From Deltaproteobacteria bacterium (lineage in GTDB: Bacteria > Myxococcota > Kuafuiibacteriia > Kuafuiibacteriales > Kuafuiibacteriaceae), in the NCBI GenBank assembly GCA_016703535.1, contig JADJBV010000001.1, positions 6,252,001-6,316,000 of the forward strand: a DNA stretch of 64,000 bases. Direction: 5' to 3'. Of the stretch, positions 25,742 through 34,588 are shown one piece after another; position 1 is the first letter of the stretch, and every line of letters begins with the position of its first letter. The notes beneath the pieces were generated by a model, which did no database searches, was not told the DNA's origin, and saw nothing but the letters and a program-made list of their open reading frames with translations. The translations under genes and the position numbers were made by a program.

Positions 25742-28330
25742 TCAGTTGTTGTCGCCGAGCCGGACCTTGTATTCGATCTTCTGGCCCGCCGGGGCGTCGA
25801 AGCGCTCCGACCAGTTCATGCCGTCGTAGGTGACCCGCAGGAGATATTCACCTTCGTAGATGGTGATCGGATCGAGGGGGGCCTTGCCCAAGGTCTTGGC
25901 GTTGAGGGTGACCAAGGCGCCGTCCGGAGCCCGCACCACCAGCTGACTGGTGCCGAAGCTGATCGAGTCTTTGTGTTCACCCGATGGTTTGATCCGATAG
26001 GTGCGGTAAGCGTTGATCCCGGTCTTCTTGTCGGTGAAACGCAGCCGAACCTTCCCCACCGGCAAACGAACGGACAAAGGGGTGCGCCCCAAAAGTTCGT
26101 TGCCGTTAAAGACGTCGACGTTGGGATCCGAGCTGATCGACAGGGCGCCGTCTTTGGCCGCGGCGGGCGGCGCGACGATGGGCAGATCGCTGTTGGCCGC
26201 GGGATCGGCGCCCGGCGGGGGCGTGGCCTCGGGTTCGTCGCCGATCACCGGCTCTTCTTCGGCGGGCTTTTGCAAGGCAGCTTGCACCAGCTCCTTGGGC
26301 AGAGCGACGTTTTCGCTCGGCTGATCGATCCCCGGCGGCGGCTCCTTGGGGAAGGCGATGATCGAGACGATCAACGCCACCGCCACCAACACGATCACCC
26401 CGACCATCGCCCGTGAGCCGTCACCCACTCGTTGGTTGAACTGGGTGATGGCCGACTCGTCGCGCATCGGCGCCTTGGGTTTGGCCCCCAACACGGGCCG
26501 GGGCGGCGGCGGCAGGCCCACCGGCTGATTGAGCAACAGCGCTTCGGGAGAGGCGGGACCGTTGGGCCGCTGGCCGTGGGCGGTCGGCGGTTGGGTCGGC
26601 AGGGGCGCCGGCATCGGCGTCTGCGAATAACCGGGGGGCACCATCGCCGGGAGCCCCTGCGGATAGGTCTGAGCGGCGGGCGACATGGGCTGGCCCGGCA
26701 TCGGTTGGCCCGGCATCGGTTGGCCCACCCAACCCACGGGCACCATCCCCGGCGGCATCATCGGCATCGCCGGCAGGCCTTGGGGGTAGGTCTGGCCGGC
26801 GCCTTGAGGCATGCCGGGATACGGTTGCCCCATGGCCGGGAGCCCCTGCGGATAAGTTTGGGCCGCCGGTGAAGCGACGGGATAGCCGGGCTGCATCGGC
26901 ATGCCGGGGTACGGCTGGGCCATCGGCGACATCACCATGCCCGGGTGAGTTTGGGCCGCCGGCGGGATCGGCGCCGGCACCGCGTAAGGCTGAGGCATCA
27001 CCGGCTGGGGGACCGGCTGGGGGACCACGACCGCCACCGGCGCGGGTTGAGGTGCAGGCGGCGCCACCACCGGCTCTTTCGGCACCAAGGCGCCCCACCC
27101 CGAACCCGAGGTCGGCGCGCTCACCACGCCAGCGTGGGTCGGCTCGTTGTCTTCCATGCCCACCGGCACCGGCGCGCCCAAAGGCGCCTCGATGACCGTG
27201 TCCGGATCCCTGGGCAACGCGGTGCGGACCTTCTGAGGTTCACCGGTGGCCGACAGGGCCTCGTGTTGGGTGGTGACCGGCCCCGGCCGCGAGGCCTCGA
27301 ACAACACCTCGTCCACCCCTTCGGGGGCCTTGGCCGGCCGCGACAAGATGGTGACCGAGTCCAGATCTTCGGCCGACTCGAGCAGCTCGTGACGGGAACG
27401 TCGTTCGGGCGAACTCAGCGGCAACAGATCGTTGACGAAGGCCGCCACGTCTTCGTGGAGCGGCAACTCGACCCCGTCGTCTTTCACCGCTTGCAGGATC
27501 GCGTCCTTCAAGAGCTCGACGCTGTCGAAGCGATCGGCGCCGCGTTTGGCCATCGCCGTCTTGACGATGTTGGCCAAACGCCCCGTCAGGCCGGTGGCCT
27601 CCAGGTGCGGCGGATCGCCGGTCAACACCGCCCTCTCAAGGTCGGTGACGCCCGCGTAAGGCGGGTGCCCGGCGATCAACTCGAAGAGCACCGAACCGAT
27701 CGCGTAGACGTCGGTGGCCGGGCTGGCGGTCGCCTTGCCGCCGATGATCTGTTCGGGCGCGAAGTAGACGAACTTATCCTGCACCGGCACGCCGTGTTGG
27801 GTCGGCGCCAACACCGAAGCGCCAAAACCGGTGACCATGGTTCGACCGCCAAAGCCGACGATCAAGGTGTCGGGCCGGATGCCGCCGTGGACGATGGGCC
27901 GCCCCGCATAACGAGACTGACCTTCGTCGTGGGCGAACTGCACGCCTTCGCAGACGTCGACCACCATCCGAGCCGCGATCCGCGGATCGAGCGGACGAAA
28001 CTGCTCTTTGGCTTTGCTGAGGATCTGCTGGAGCGGCTCGCCGTCGACGAAGCCGACCACCCGAGCCCAACCTTCTTCGAAGCACTCCAGGCCGTAGACC
28101 CGGATCAGGTTGGGGTGTCGAAGTTGGGTGACGAAGGCGGTCTCGCGTTGGAGCCGCGCCACGTTTTTGGGATCCGAGGTGACATCTTCGGGCAACCAGA
28201 CGATCACCACCGGGCTGTCGGCCCGGGGTAGGCCGTCGACGACCTCACAACCCAAAAATGCTCGCGTTTCGGACCCTGAGCGGAGGGGTCCGAGGACCGC
28301 GTATTGCCTCATGGCCATGCCAGGGGCCAT
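25742..28330 (-). CDS. Pseudokinase with low-complexity linker and C-terminal PEGA repeats
   Basis: 862 residues. A kinase-like domain (residues about 8-300) has most subdomains, but its key residues are changed. The catalytic loop reads IVHGGIRPDTL where HRDxKxxN is expected, DFG is replaced by TGFGAS, and the usual VAxK lysine strand is VVIVWLP. It is therefore probably catalytically dead. Residues about 360-620 are Pro/Gln/Met-rich with repeated units like AQTYPQGLPAM. A transmembrane helix (AMVGVIVLVAVALIVSIIAF) follows. Two PEGA-like modules end the protein (DPNVDVFNGNELLGRTPLSV and LVVRAPDGALVTLNAKTLGK). This suggests a scaffold or sensor across the inner membrane. Starts at 28330, 28318 and 28312 are all in frame. 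Confidence 0.8.
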   Translation of the reverse strand: MAPGMAMRQYAVLGPLRSGSETRAFLGCEVVDGLPRADSPVVIVWLPEDVTSDPKNVARLQRETAFVTQLRHPNLIRVYGLECFEEGWARVVGFVDGEPLQQILSKAKEQFRPLDPRIAARMVVDVCEGVQFAHDEGQSRYAGRPIVHGGIRPDTLIVGFGGRTMVTGFGASVLAPTQHGVPVQDKFVYFAPEQIIGGKATASPATDVYAIGSVLFELIAGHPPYAGVTDLERAVLTGDPPHLEATGLTGRLANIVKTAMAKRGADRFDSVELLKDAILQAVKDDGVELPLHEDVAAFVNDLLPLSSPERRSRHELLESAEDLDSVTILSRPAKAPEGVDEVLFEASRPGPVTTQHEALSATGEPQKVRTALPRDPDTVIEAPLGAPVPVGMEDNEPTHAGVVSAPTSGSGWGALVPKEPVVAPPAPQPAPVAVVVPQPVPQPVMPQPYAVPAPIPPAAQTHPGMVMSPMAQPYPGMPMQPGYPVASPAAQTYPQGLPAMGQPYPGMPQGAGQTYPQGLPAMPMMPPGMVPVGWVGQPMPGQPMPGQPMSPAAQTYPQGLPAMVPPGYSQTPMPAPLPTQPPTAHGQRPNGPASPEALLLNQPVGLPPPPRPVLGAKPKAPMRDESAITQFNQRVGDGSRAMVGVIVLVAVALIVSIIAFPKEPPPGIDQPSENVALPKELVQAALQKPAEEEPVIGDEPEATPPPGADPAANSDLPIVAPPAAAKDGALSISSDPNVDVFNGNELLGRTPLSVRLPVGKVRLRFTDKKTGINAYRTYRIKPSGEHKDSISFGTSQLVVRAPDGALVTLNAKTLGKAPLDPITIYEGEYLLRVTYDGMNWSERFDAPAGQKIEYKVRLGDNN
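26272..26285. repeat. Palindrome copy 8, GCAAG-GCAG-CTTGC
   Basis: Perfect copy in the pseudokinase gene, read on the minus strand as CAA GCT GCC TTG (Gln-Ala-Ala-Leu). Confidence 0.8.
26630..26960. repeat. Tandem degenerate repeats in the pseudokinase linker
   Basis: Short in-frame units encode AQTYPQGLPAM, YPGMP and the block MPGQPMPGQPM. The clearest DNA repeat is a 15-bp unit, GGCATCGGTTGGCCC, present in about two and a half copies near 26697-26730. The array is coding low-complexity sequence and probably length-variable between strains. Confidence 0.7.
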
Positions 28331-28490
28331 GCTAGCCGAAATCCTCGGGAAACTCGCAATTTCTGGCCCCCCTGACCGCCCAGCAGCGCCCGCATATCAA
28401 AAAGTTGAGTCATTCCAGGGTGATGGGTGTGGGCGCGCGCACGCCCCGGGTGGGCCGCAAGGACTTTTGCTACAGTCCGTCCCAATTTCG

Positions 28491-29003
28491 ATGCGCACCG
28501 CCACGTACCTCTCCGCCCTCCTCCTCCTGGGTGCCGCCGCCTGCAAAAGCGCCCCGCCCCCGCCCCCGGCCGAACCGCCGCCGCCGGCCCGGCCCGCGCC
28601 GCCCTCCGGCCCAACCCGGACCGACTTCGCGACCATCGCCAAGAAGTTGGTGTCTCGGTGTGTCGCCGGCGGCTGGATCAACGAGTGGCGGGCCAAACAA
28701 CCCGACGTCGACGTGGCCCGGCCCAAGATCCACCTGCGGGACTTCGAGGACAAGACCGGTCAGAACTTGGATCCGACCTACCTCAACACCACCTTGGAGC
28801 AGAAGATGCGGCTCTCGGGCGTGTACGAGATGACCGCCGAAGACGCGGGCAGCGACTTCATCGGCAAGGGTGTGTTGTTGCGGATGGCGGAACGCACCAG
28901 CGGCGGGCGGATCTCGGTCTACACCGTGACCCTCAACTTGATGGAGCCGGCCAGCGGCAAGGTGGTCTACAGCTGCGAGGCCACCGTTCAAGGCGAGATG
29001 TAA
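28491..29003 (+). CDS. LpoB-like lipoprotein (penicillin-binding protein activator family)
   Basis: From ATG 28491 the protein is 170 residues: signal peptide with lipobox (LLLGAAACKS), a Pro-rich linker, then a compact domain with the pattern of LpoB/FlgO-type lipoproteins (KIHLRDFEDKTGQNLDPTYL, ISVYTVTLNLMEPASGKVVY). LpoB in Escherichia coli reaches through the periplasm to activate PBP1b; whether this one contacts a peptidoglycan synthase is inference. A longer frame opens at 28110 but antisense to the pseudokinase start. The last 16 bp overlap the convergent MBL-fold gene. It is divergent from the pseudokinase gene. Confidence 0.75.
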   Translation: MRTATYLSALLLLGAAACKSAPPPPPAEPPPPARPAPPSGPTRTDFATIAKKLVSRCVAGGWINEWRAKQPDVDVARPKIHLRDFEDKTGQNLDPTYLNTTLEQKMRLSGVYEMTAEDAGSDFIGKGVLLRMAERTSGGRISVYTVTLNLMEPASGKVVYSCEATVQGEM

Positions 29004-30625
29004 CGGGGCAACTGGCCCAAGGCCGAAAAGGCCACCGGCTCCCCGATCCGCAGCGCCACCGGCTGGGTGCCGCGTCCTTCGAGCAATCGCGCCAGCTGAT
29101 CGTGATCGCCCAGATCCGAATAGGAGGTGCGGATGTAGCTCGCGCCTCCGGCCGCGTAACCAAAGGCGTAGCGGGGCTCCAAGATCTGGAGTGAACGGGC
29201 CGCCTCTTCCGGACCGGCGCAGTGCTGCACCCACTCTTGGTAACGAACCTTGGGGATCCAGTCGGCGTAGAAGTTCCCGTAGCCCAGCTCGGCGGGCGTC
29301 AGGTGGGCTTCGGCGTTGCCCGAGACCCCCATGAAGGCCAGATCGATCCGACGGCCGCGCCGGGCGAGATCTTGGTAGACCGAGTCCATCGTCGCTGCGT
29401 CGGCCGAAAAGTAGGTCGCAACTTCAGCGTTTTCGATGAGGTAAGTGGCCTTCGGCAGCTCCAGTCCCCAGGACTCGCCTTCGAAGGGACAAGCGGTGAC
29501 CTGCCAGTCGCCGACCGCCACGTGCTCCCAGGCGGGCAACTCCACCACCTCTTCAAAACCCAAGAGGCGCAACATGCCCGCGATGTCCACTTGGTACGGA
29601 AGGGGCGGGCGCGACAGCGCCGGGACGATCACCGGCACCTCTTTGGGGAGTTGGGCCAAGGCGTTGGGGTTCAGGTGATCGTTGTCGCCGTGGGTGATCA
29701 CGATGGCGTGGAGTTTGGGCAAGGCCCGAGGATCGAAGCGGGGTGCGCTCAACCAACGCTCCGAAGGTTCACTCATCGCGTAGAAGATCGGATCGATCAG
29801 CAAGTTGGCTTGCAAAGACTGGAGCAAAACCGCGCCGTGACCGAGCCAGGTGACGCGGGCCTCCGAGGTTCGATCCAAGAGCGGCCCGGGGTCGGGCGGA
29901 CCGTCTCGGGTCTCGAGCAGGTTGCAGAGCTCCAACACGCCCAACAACTTCTCGGCGTCGTGCCGTTCGGCCTTGGGGAAGGCCTCGAGGATCTCGGGCA
30001 AGGTGTGGCGCCCGTTCAGGAGCGGCAGGAGCTGCCGCACCAAACGCCCGATCTTTTCGGAGCCGGTGACCGTGAGCCCGAAGATCTCGTGGCCCCGCTC
30101 CAACACCGCAAAACGAGCGCCCACCCACTTGGCGCCGGCCAGATCTTTGGCCCGGGGCATAAACGGCATCGGCGCGATCTCGATCGCGGTTTCGACCGCC
30201 CCGGTGGGCCACACGCCGCCTCGCCGCGCCACCTTGTTGCCGGTGGCCGAGCCGGCGTGCAGGCGGCGGGTCGGCCGCTCGTGGGCCCAATACAAGAGGC
30301 CGTCCTCCACCATCCGCCACAAGCTCTTGGCGTCCACCTCCAGCTCGGCGGGCGAACGCCAGTCGGTGAGGCCCAATACCAGCGCGGCTTTGGCGAGGGG
30401 CAAACGCACCCGCTCTTTGACGTCGCTGCGACCCACCTCCAGCTCGGCCCAGCTGCTCTCGGGGTGAAACGTGGCCTCGAGGCCCAGGGCCCGTCGATAA
30501 AACAACCCGGTCGGATCCGGGGCCGGATGTTCGGGCTTGTGACCCCGAACCACCAGGTCGGCCATCGGGCCGAGCTTTCGCTTCAATAGATCCTCGAACC
30601 CCATCGACCGAGGGACTGTGGCCAA
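28988..30625 (-). CDS. Metallo-beta-lactamase-fold protein with PqqD-like domain
   Basis: 545 residues from TTG 30625; an ATG at 30604 (MGFEDLLKRKLG) is an alternative. The N-terminal 160 residues are unrecognised. Residues about 185-260 look like a PqqD/small helical domain (LPLLNGRHTLPEILEAF, ELCNLLETRDG). The C-terminal 280 residues are an MBL fold of the UlaG/NAPE-PLD-like group: HGDNDHLN metal-ligand motif (HxDxDH), then ATYFSADAATMD and GYAAGGASYI. Such enzymes hydrolyse phosphodiesters or lactones. It starts 3 bp after the kdpE stop codon and is probably transcribed as the last gene of the kdp operon. It overlaps the LpoB-like gene at the 3' end. Confidence 0.75.
   Translation of the reverse strand: MATVPRSMGFEDLLKRKLGPMADLVVRGHKPEHPAPDPTGLFYRRALGLEATFHPESSWAELEVGRSDVKERVRLPLAKAALVLGLTDWRSPAELEVDAKSLWRMVEDGLLYWAHERPTRRLHAGSATGNKVARRGGVWPTGAVETAIEIAPMPFMPRAKDLAGAKWVGARFAVLERGHEIFGLTVTGSEKIGRLVRQLLPLLNGRHTLPEILEAFPKAERHDAEKLLGVLELCNLLETRDGPPDPGPLLDRTSEARVTWLGHGAVLLQSLQANLLIDPIFYAMSEPSERWLSAPRFDPRALPKLHAIVITHGDNDHLNPNALAQLPKEVPVIVPALSRPPLPYQVDIAGMLRLLGFEEVVELPAWEHVAVGDWQVTACPFEGESWGLELPKATYLIENAEVATYFSADAATMDSVYQDLARRGRRIDLAFMGVSGNAEAHLTPAELGYGNFYADWIPKVRYQEWVQHCAGPEEAARSLQILEPRYAFGYAAGGASYIRTSYSDLGDHDQLARLLEGRGTQPVALRIGEPVAFSALGQLPRYISP
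29800..29813. repeat. Palindrome copy 9, GCAAG-TTGG-CTTGC
   Basis: Perfect copy in the MBL-fold gene, read on the minus strand as CAA GCC AAC TTG (Gln-Ala-Asn-Leu). Confidence 0.8.
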
Positions 30626-30628
30626 GGC

Positions 30629-31336
30629 TCAAGCGGGTGGCAAGTCGTCGGGCAACTTCAAGCGATAACCGACGCCGGGTTCGGTCCAGAGGAGCCGAGG
30701 CCGGGCCGGATCGTCCTCCACCTTGCGGCGCAGCTGGGCCATATAGACCCGCAGGTAGTGGGTCTGGCCGGCGTACGGCGGGCCCCATACCTCTTGCAAG
30801 ATTTGGCGGTGGGTCAAGACCCGGCCCGCGTGTTGGGCCAGGTATGAAAGCAGCCGGTATTCGATGGGCGTCAGGTGCAGTTCGACGCCGTTTTTGCTCA
30901 CCACCCGGCGCCCGTGATCGATGGTCAACGCGCCCAGGTGGACCACCGGATCACTCGGGGCCCCTGCGCCTTGGGCGTGTCGGCGGGCCACCCGAATGCG
31001 GGCCAACAGCTCTTGCATGCCGAAGGGTTTGGTCAGGTAGTCGTCGGCGCCCGCGTCCAGGGCCTCCACCTTGTCGGCCTCCCGGCCCCGGGCTGACAAC
31101 ACCAAGATCGGCATCTTGGCCCACTCCCGGAGGCGTCGGACCAGATCGATGCCGTCGCCGTCGGGCAGGCCGAGGTCGAGCAAGATCAACTCGGGGTTGT
31201 GGGTGGCGGCCGCGACCTCGCCCTCTTTGACGGTGCCGGCCTCGACCAAACGAAAGCCATGGCCGGTCAAAGAAGCGCGCAAAAAGCGCCGCATTTGGGG
31301 CTCGTCTTCCACCACCAAGATCAGCGGCTCGTTCAC
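30629..31336 (-). CDS. kdpE: KdpE response regulator
   Basis: 235 residues, usual length. The receiver domain has acidic pocket Glu10-Asp11, phospho-acceptor Asp54 in LILLDLGLPDGDG, and the conserved lysine in YLTKPFG. The C-terminal winged helix is OmpR-type (LTPIEYRLLSYLAQHAGRVL, TQWYLRVYMAQLRRK-like segment near residue 195). KdpE activates kdpFABC when KdpD senses low potassium or salt stress. It overlaps kdpD by 4 bp (31333-31336). Confidence 0.95.
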   Translation of the reverse strand: MNEPLILVVEDEPQMRRFLRASLTGHGFRLVEAGTVKEGEVAAATHNPELILLDLGLPDGDGIDLVRRLREWAKMPILVLSARGREADKVEALDAGADDYLTKPFGMQELLARIRVARRHAQGAGAPSDPVVHLGALTIDHGRRVVSKNGVELHLTPIEYRLLSYLAQHAGRVLTHRQILQEVWGPPYAGQTHYLRVYMAQLRRKVEDDPARPRLLWTEPGVGYRLKLPDDLPPA

Positions 31337-34002
31337 GCCGGCACCTCGGCGGGCGGCATGGCCGGAGCTTCGAGGCGCGGTAAGGTCACGGTGAAGACCG
31401 CACCACCCTCGGGCCGGTTGGCGGCGCGGATCCGTCCGCCATGGGCCAAGGCAATGCCGCGGACGATCGCCAGGCCCAAGCCCGATCCGGCCACCCCGCC
31501 GTGGGCGCCGCGATAGAACTTGTCGAAGATCCGATCTTCAGAGCCGGGCAACAAACCAGGGCCGTGATCTCGGAGTTCCAACACCAAGCCGTCTTGTTCT
31601 TTGGCCACCAGCTCGATGGGCCCGTCGGTGTATTTGAGGGCGTTGTCGATCAGGTTGATCAACAGCTGCTCGAACAACACCGGGTCTACGGCCCACAGCG
31701 GCAGCTCCGGGGCAATGTCGATCCGCACCTTTCGTCCCACCAGGGCCTTGTCCAAACGCTGGAGCGCCGAGCCGATCAGCTCCTCCACCGGCACGAACTC
31801 CCGCTCCAACTTCATGGCCCCCGACTCGAGGCGGGTCATGTCCAGCAGGTTGGCCACCAGACGCTCCAGGCGTTCGGCCTCTTCGGCGATGGTCGCCAGC
31901 AGCTCGGCCCGGGGACCGACCTCGAGGGGCTTCGACTCGAGCAGGCTGGTGGCCGCCCCGGTGATCGCGGCCAAGGGCGTGCGCAGATCGTGAGAGACGG
32001 TGCTGAGCAAGGAAGACCGGAGCTCTTCGGTCCGGGCCCGCAAGGTGGCGGCTCGGGCCTCCTCCGCCAAACGCCGTCGCTCCAACCACAAGCCGGTCTG
32101 GCGCAAGATCGCGTCGGTGAGGTGCCGCTGGTTGGCATCCAGGATCCGGCCTGGGGTCTTGGGCCATAACACCAAAACCCCGCCGACTTTTGGACCCATC
32201 GGCAGCGGAAAACACACCACCGGCGACCCCGGCAAGGTGTCGGTCCCCCAACCGGCCGGCCGGCCGTGACTTTGAACCCACTCGGCGACGCCCCGCTCCG
32301 CAGGCCCCAGCTCCGATCCGCCGCTGATCGGCTCGAGGCGCCCGTCGGATCCTGCCATCAAGAGTTGGGACCGGGCCTCGGCGAGTTGATCGATCAAGCG
32401 GGTAGTGGCCAAGGCCGCTTGTTCTTCGTCTTCGGCGTGGGTCAGCTCCCGGGTGAGGCCGAGGAGCGCCGAAGAGCCGGCTTCCCTTGCTCGGGCCGAC
32501 GCCTCTTGGCGCCTCAGGCGCAACATCAGATCGCTGATCACCAAACCGACGCCGAACATCATCCCGAAGGTCATCAGGTGACGGCTGTCCCCGATGGCGA
32601 AGGTGTAGCGAGGCTCGACGAAGAAGAAGTCGTAGGCGGCCACCGACAAGGCCGCCGCAAAAAACGCGTGGGCCCGGGCATAACGGAGCGCCACCAGCAT
32701 GATCCCCAAGAGGTAGATCATCACGATGTCGGCGTTCTCCAGATACCGATCGAGCAACACCGAAACCGTGGTGGTCAGGCCGATCATCAAGGTCGCGGCG
32801 CCGTACACGCCGAGATCCAGGGGGGCCGGCGCGCGCCGCGGCGAAGCCTCGGGCGGCGTCTCGTCGCCGCTGATCACCTGGATGTCGATGGGCCCGCTGC
32901 CCCGGACCAGATCGTCCAGCAGGGAGCCTCGGATCAGATCCCGCAACCGGGTATGGGTGGGCTTGCCGACGACGATGCGGGTGACGTTCCGCTGCCGGGC
33001 GAAGCTCAACAAAGCCTCACCGATCGAAGGGCCCCCGAGTTGGGCCACCTCGGCCCCCAAGGACTCGGCCAACCGCAGGTGCGCGTCGAGGCGCTCTCGG
33101 TCTTCTTCGCCGAGGGGCGGCATCCCCACCGGCGCCACGTAGGCCGCCACCCAGGGCGCCCGCAGGCCCACCGCCAGCCGCCGAGCCGCGCGCACCAGCC
33201 GGGCCGAACCCGGGCCGGGACCCACACACACCAAGATCCGTTCGGCGGCGGCCCAGGTCCGCTCGATGGCGTGGGCCTCCCGATAGGCTTGAACCTCAGC
33301 CTCCACCCGCTCGGCGGTGCGGCGGAGCGCCAACTCCCGCAGCGCCAACAGATTGCCCCGGCGAAAGAAGCTGTCCGCCGCTCGGGCCGCCTGATCCGCG
33401 AGGTAGACCTTGCCTTCCTTGAGGCGGGTCAAGAGCTCGTCGGGCGGCAGATCGATCAGCTCGATCTCATCGGCCCGCTCCAGGATCGAGTCGGGGATGG
33501 TCTCCCGGACCCGCACCGTGGTGATTTCGGCGATCACGTCGTTGAGGCTCTCGACGTGCTGCACGTTCAAGGTGGTGTGGACCTCGATCCCGGCCTCCAG
33601 GAGTTCGATCACGTCTTGCCAACGTTTGGTGTGGCGGCTCCCGGGGGCGTTGCTGTGGGCCAACTCGTCGACCAAGAGGACCCGGGGTCGCCGAGCCAGG
33701 GCTCCCGCCAAGTCCAGCTCCTTGAGGACCGTGCCCCGGTAGTCGACCTGGCGCCGCGGCAAGATCTCCAGGCCGTCCAGCAAACGAGCGGTTTCGGCCC
33801 GGCCGTGGGTCTCGACGCAGCCCACCACCACGTCGACGCCTTCGGCCTTGAGGCGCCGGGCCGACTCCAACATCGCGTAGGTCTTGCCGACCCCCGGCGC
33901 AAAACCGAAGAACAACTTGAGGCGAGCGCGCTTCTCTTTGGCCTCGTCGGCCTGGACCCGGCGCAACAAGGCGTCGGGATCCGGGCGCTCTGGATCTTTC
34001 AC
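31333..34002 (-). CDS. kdpD: KdpD potassium-sensing histidine kinase
   Basis: 889 residues, the full KdpD plan. The N-terminal KdpD domain has a P-loop (GFAPGVGKTYAML) and the conserved VDELAHSNAPGS segment. A Usp-like domain follows (RILVCVGPGPGSARLVR). Four transmembrane helices lie near residues 395-500, then a GAF-like region, the HisKA phosphorylation site in STVSHDLRTPLAAI, and an ATPase domain with N-box NLIDNALKYTDGP and G-box GSGLGLAIVRGI. The start (34002) overlaps the end of kdpC by 4 bp. Nothing in it is truncated. Confidence 0.95.
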   Translation of the reverse strand: MKDPERPDPDALLRRVQADEAKEKRARLKLFFGFAPGVGKTYAMLESARRLKAEGVDVVVGCVETHGRAETARLLDGLEILPRRQVDYRGTVLKELDLAGALARRPRVLLVDELAHSNAPGSRHTKRWQDVIELLEAGIEVHTTLNVQHVESLNDVIAEITTVRVRETIPDSILERADEIELIDLPPDELLTRLKEGKVYLADQAARAADSFFRRGNLLALRELALRRTAERVEAEVQAYREAHAIERTWAAAERILVCVGPGPGSARLVRAARRLAVGLRAPWVAAYVAPVGMPPLGEEDRERLDAHLRLAESLGAEVAQLGGPSIGEALLSFARQRNVTRIVVGKPTHTRLRDLIRGSLLDDLVRGSGPIDIQVISGDETPPEASPRRAPAPLDLGVYGAATLMIGLTTTVSVLLDRYLENADIVMIYLLGIMLVALRYARAHAFFAAALSVAAYDFFFVEPRYTFAIGDSRHLMTFGMMFGVGLVISDLMLRLRRQEASARAREAGSSALLGLTRELTHAEDEEQAALATTRLIDQLAEARSQLLMAGSDGRLEPISGGSELGPAERGVAEWVQSHGRPAGWGTDTLPGSPVVCFPLPMGPKVGGVLVLWPKTPGRILDANQRHLTDAILRQTGLWLERRRLAEEARAATLRARTEELRSSLLSTVSHDLRTPLAAITGAATSLLESKPLEVGPRAELLATIAEEAERLERLVANLLDMTRLESGAMKLEREFVPVEELIGSALQRLDKALVGRKVRIDIAPELPLWAVDPVLFEQLLINLIDNALKYTDGPIELVAKEQDGLVLELRDHGPGLLPGSEDRIFDKFYRGAHGGVAGSGLGLAIVRGIALAHGGRIRAANRPEGGAVFTVTLPRLEAPAMPPAEVPA

Positions 34003-34586
34003 CGGGACGCTCCTGGGGCGGCCTTGCGATCCAGGGCCAGGTTCAGGGCCAACACGTTGACCCGAACCTCGCCGAAGATCCCGAAGAGGGGCAACTCCTG
34101 CACCTCGTTGATCAACGCGTAGACCGCCGCCTCGGGGAGTTGGCGGGCCTCGGCGATCCGCGGCACCTGATACATGGCCCCGGCCGGGCTCAGGTCTGGA
34201 TCCAAGCCGCTGGCCGAGGTGGTCACCAACTCCACCGGTATCGCCCCGCTGCGCTTGGGATTTTCGGCCTGCAGGGCTTCAACCCGGGCCCTGACCGCGG
34301 CCAAAAGCGCCGGATTGGTGGGCCCCAGGTTGGACCCGCCCGAGGTTTTGGCGTCATAGGCCGGGCTCAACGCCGAAGGCCGACCATGAAAATAACCGGC
34401 GCCGGTGAAGACCTGGCCGATCGGCCGGGCGCCGACCACCCGTTCACCCTCCCGGATCAGGCCGCCGTTGGCCGGTCCAGGAAATAGCAATTGTGCCAAT
34501 CCGTTGACCAAGAGCGGATAGGCCCCGCCGGTCAAGGCGGTCAGGCCAAAGAAGAGCACCAGCAGCGGTCGCAAGTTGGCTTGCAT
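33999..34586 (-). CDS. kdpC: KdpC subunit of the potassium-transporting ATPase
   Basis: 195 residues with one N-terminal transmembrane helix (LLVLFFGLTALTGGAYPLLV) and the soluble domain typical of KdpC (GARPIGQVFTGAGYFHGRPS, VTTSASGLDPDLSPAGA, YALINEVQELPLFG). KdpC is a catalytic chaperone of KdpB. The start codon is directly followed by a copy of the dispersed palindrome, encoding Gln-Ala-Asn-Leu at residues 2-5. Two bases separate its start from the kdpB stop. Confidence 0.95.
   Translation of the reverse strand: MQANLRPLLVLFFGLTALTGGAYPLLVNGLAQLLFPGPANGGLIREGERVVGARPIGQVFTGAGYFHGRPSALSPAYDAKTSGGSNLGPTNPALLAAVRARVEALQAENPKRSGAIPVELVTTSASGLDPDLSPAGAMYQVPRIAEARQLPEAAVYALINEVQELPLFGIFGEVRVNVLALNLALDRKAAPGASR
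34571..34584. repeat. Palindrome copy 10, GCAAG-TTGG-CTTGC
   Basis: Perfect copy covering codons 2-5 of kdpC (CAA GCC AAC TTG). It shares its spacer with copy 9 on the same strand. Confidence 0.8.
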
Positions 34587-34588
34587 GA

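Noticed and set aside
26630..26960. Repetitive array that could be taken for a CRISPR
   Set aside because: Units are short, unequal and in frame with the pseudokinase; there are no regular spacers and no cas genes.
26945..28231. Long open frame antisense to the pseudokinase gene
   Set aside because: High GC opens many antisense frames; it has no start context, reads as Arg/His/Gly-rich low complexity, and the minus-strand gene has real domains.
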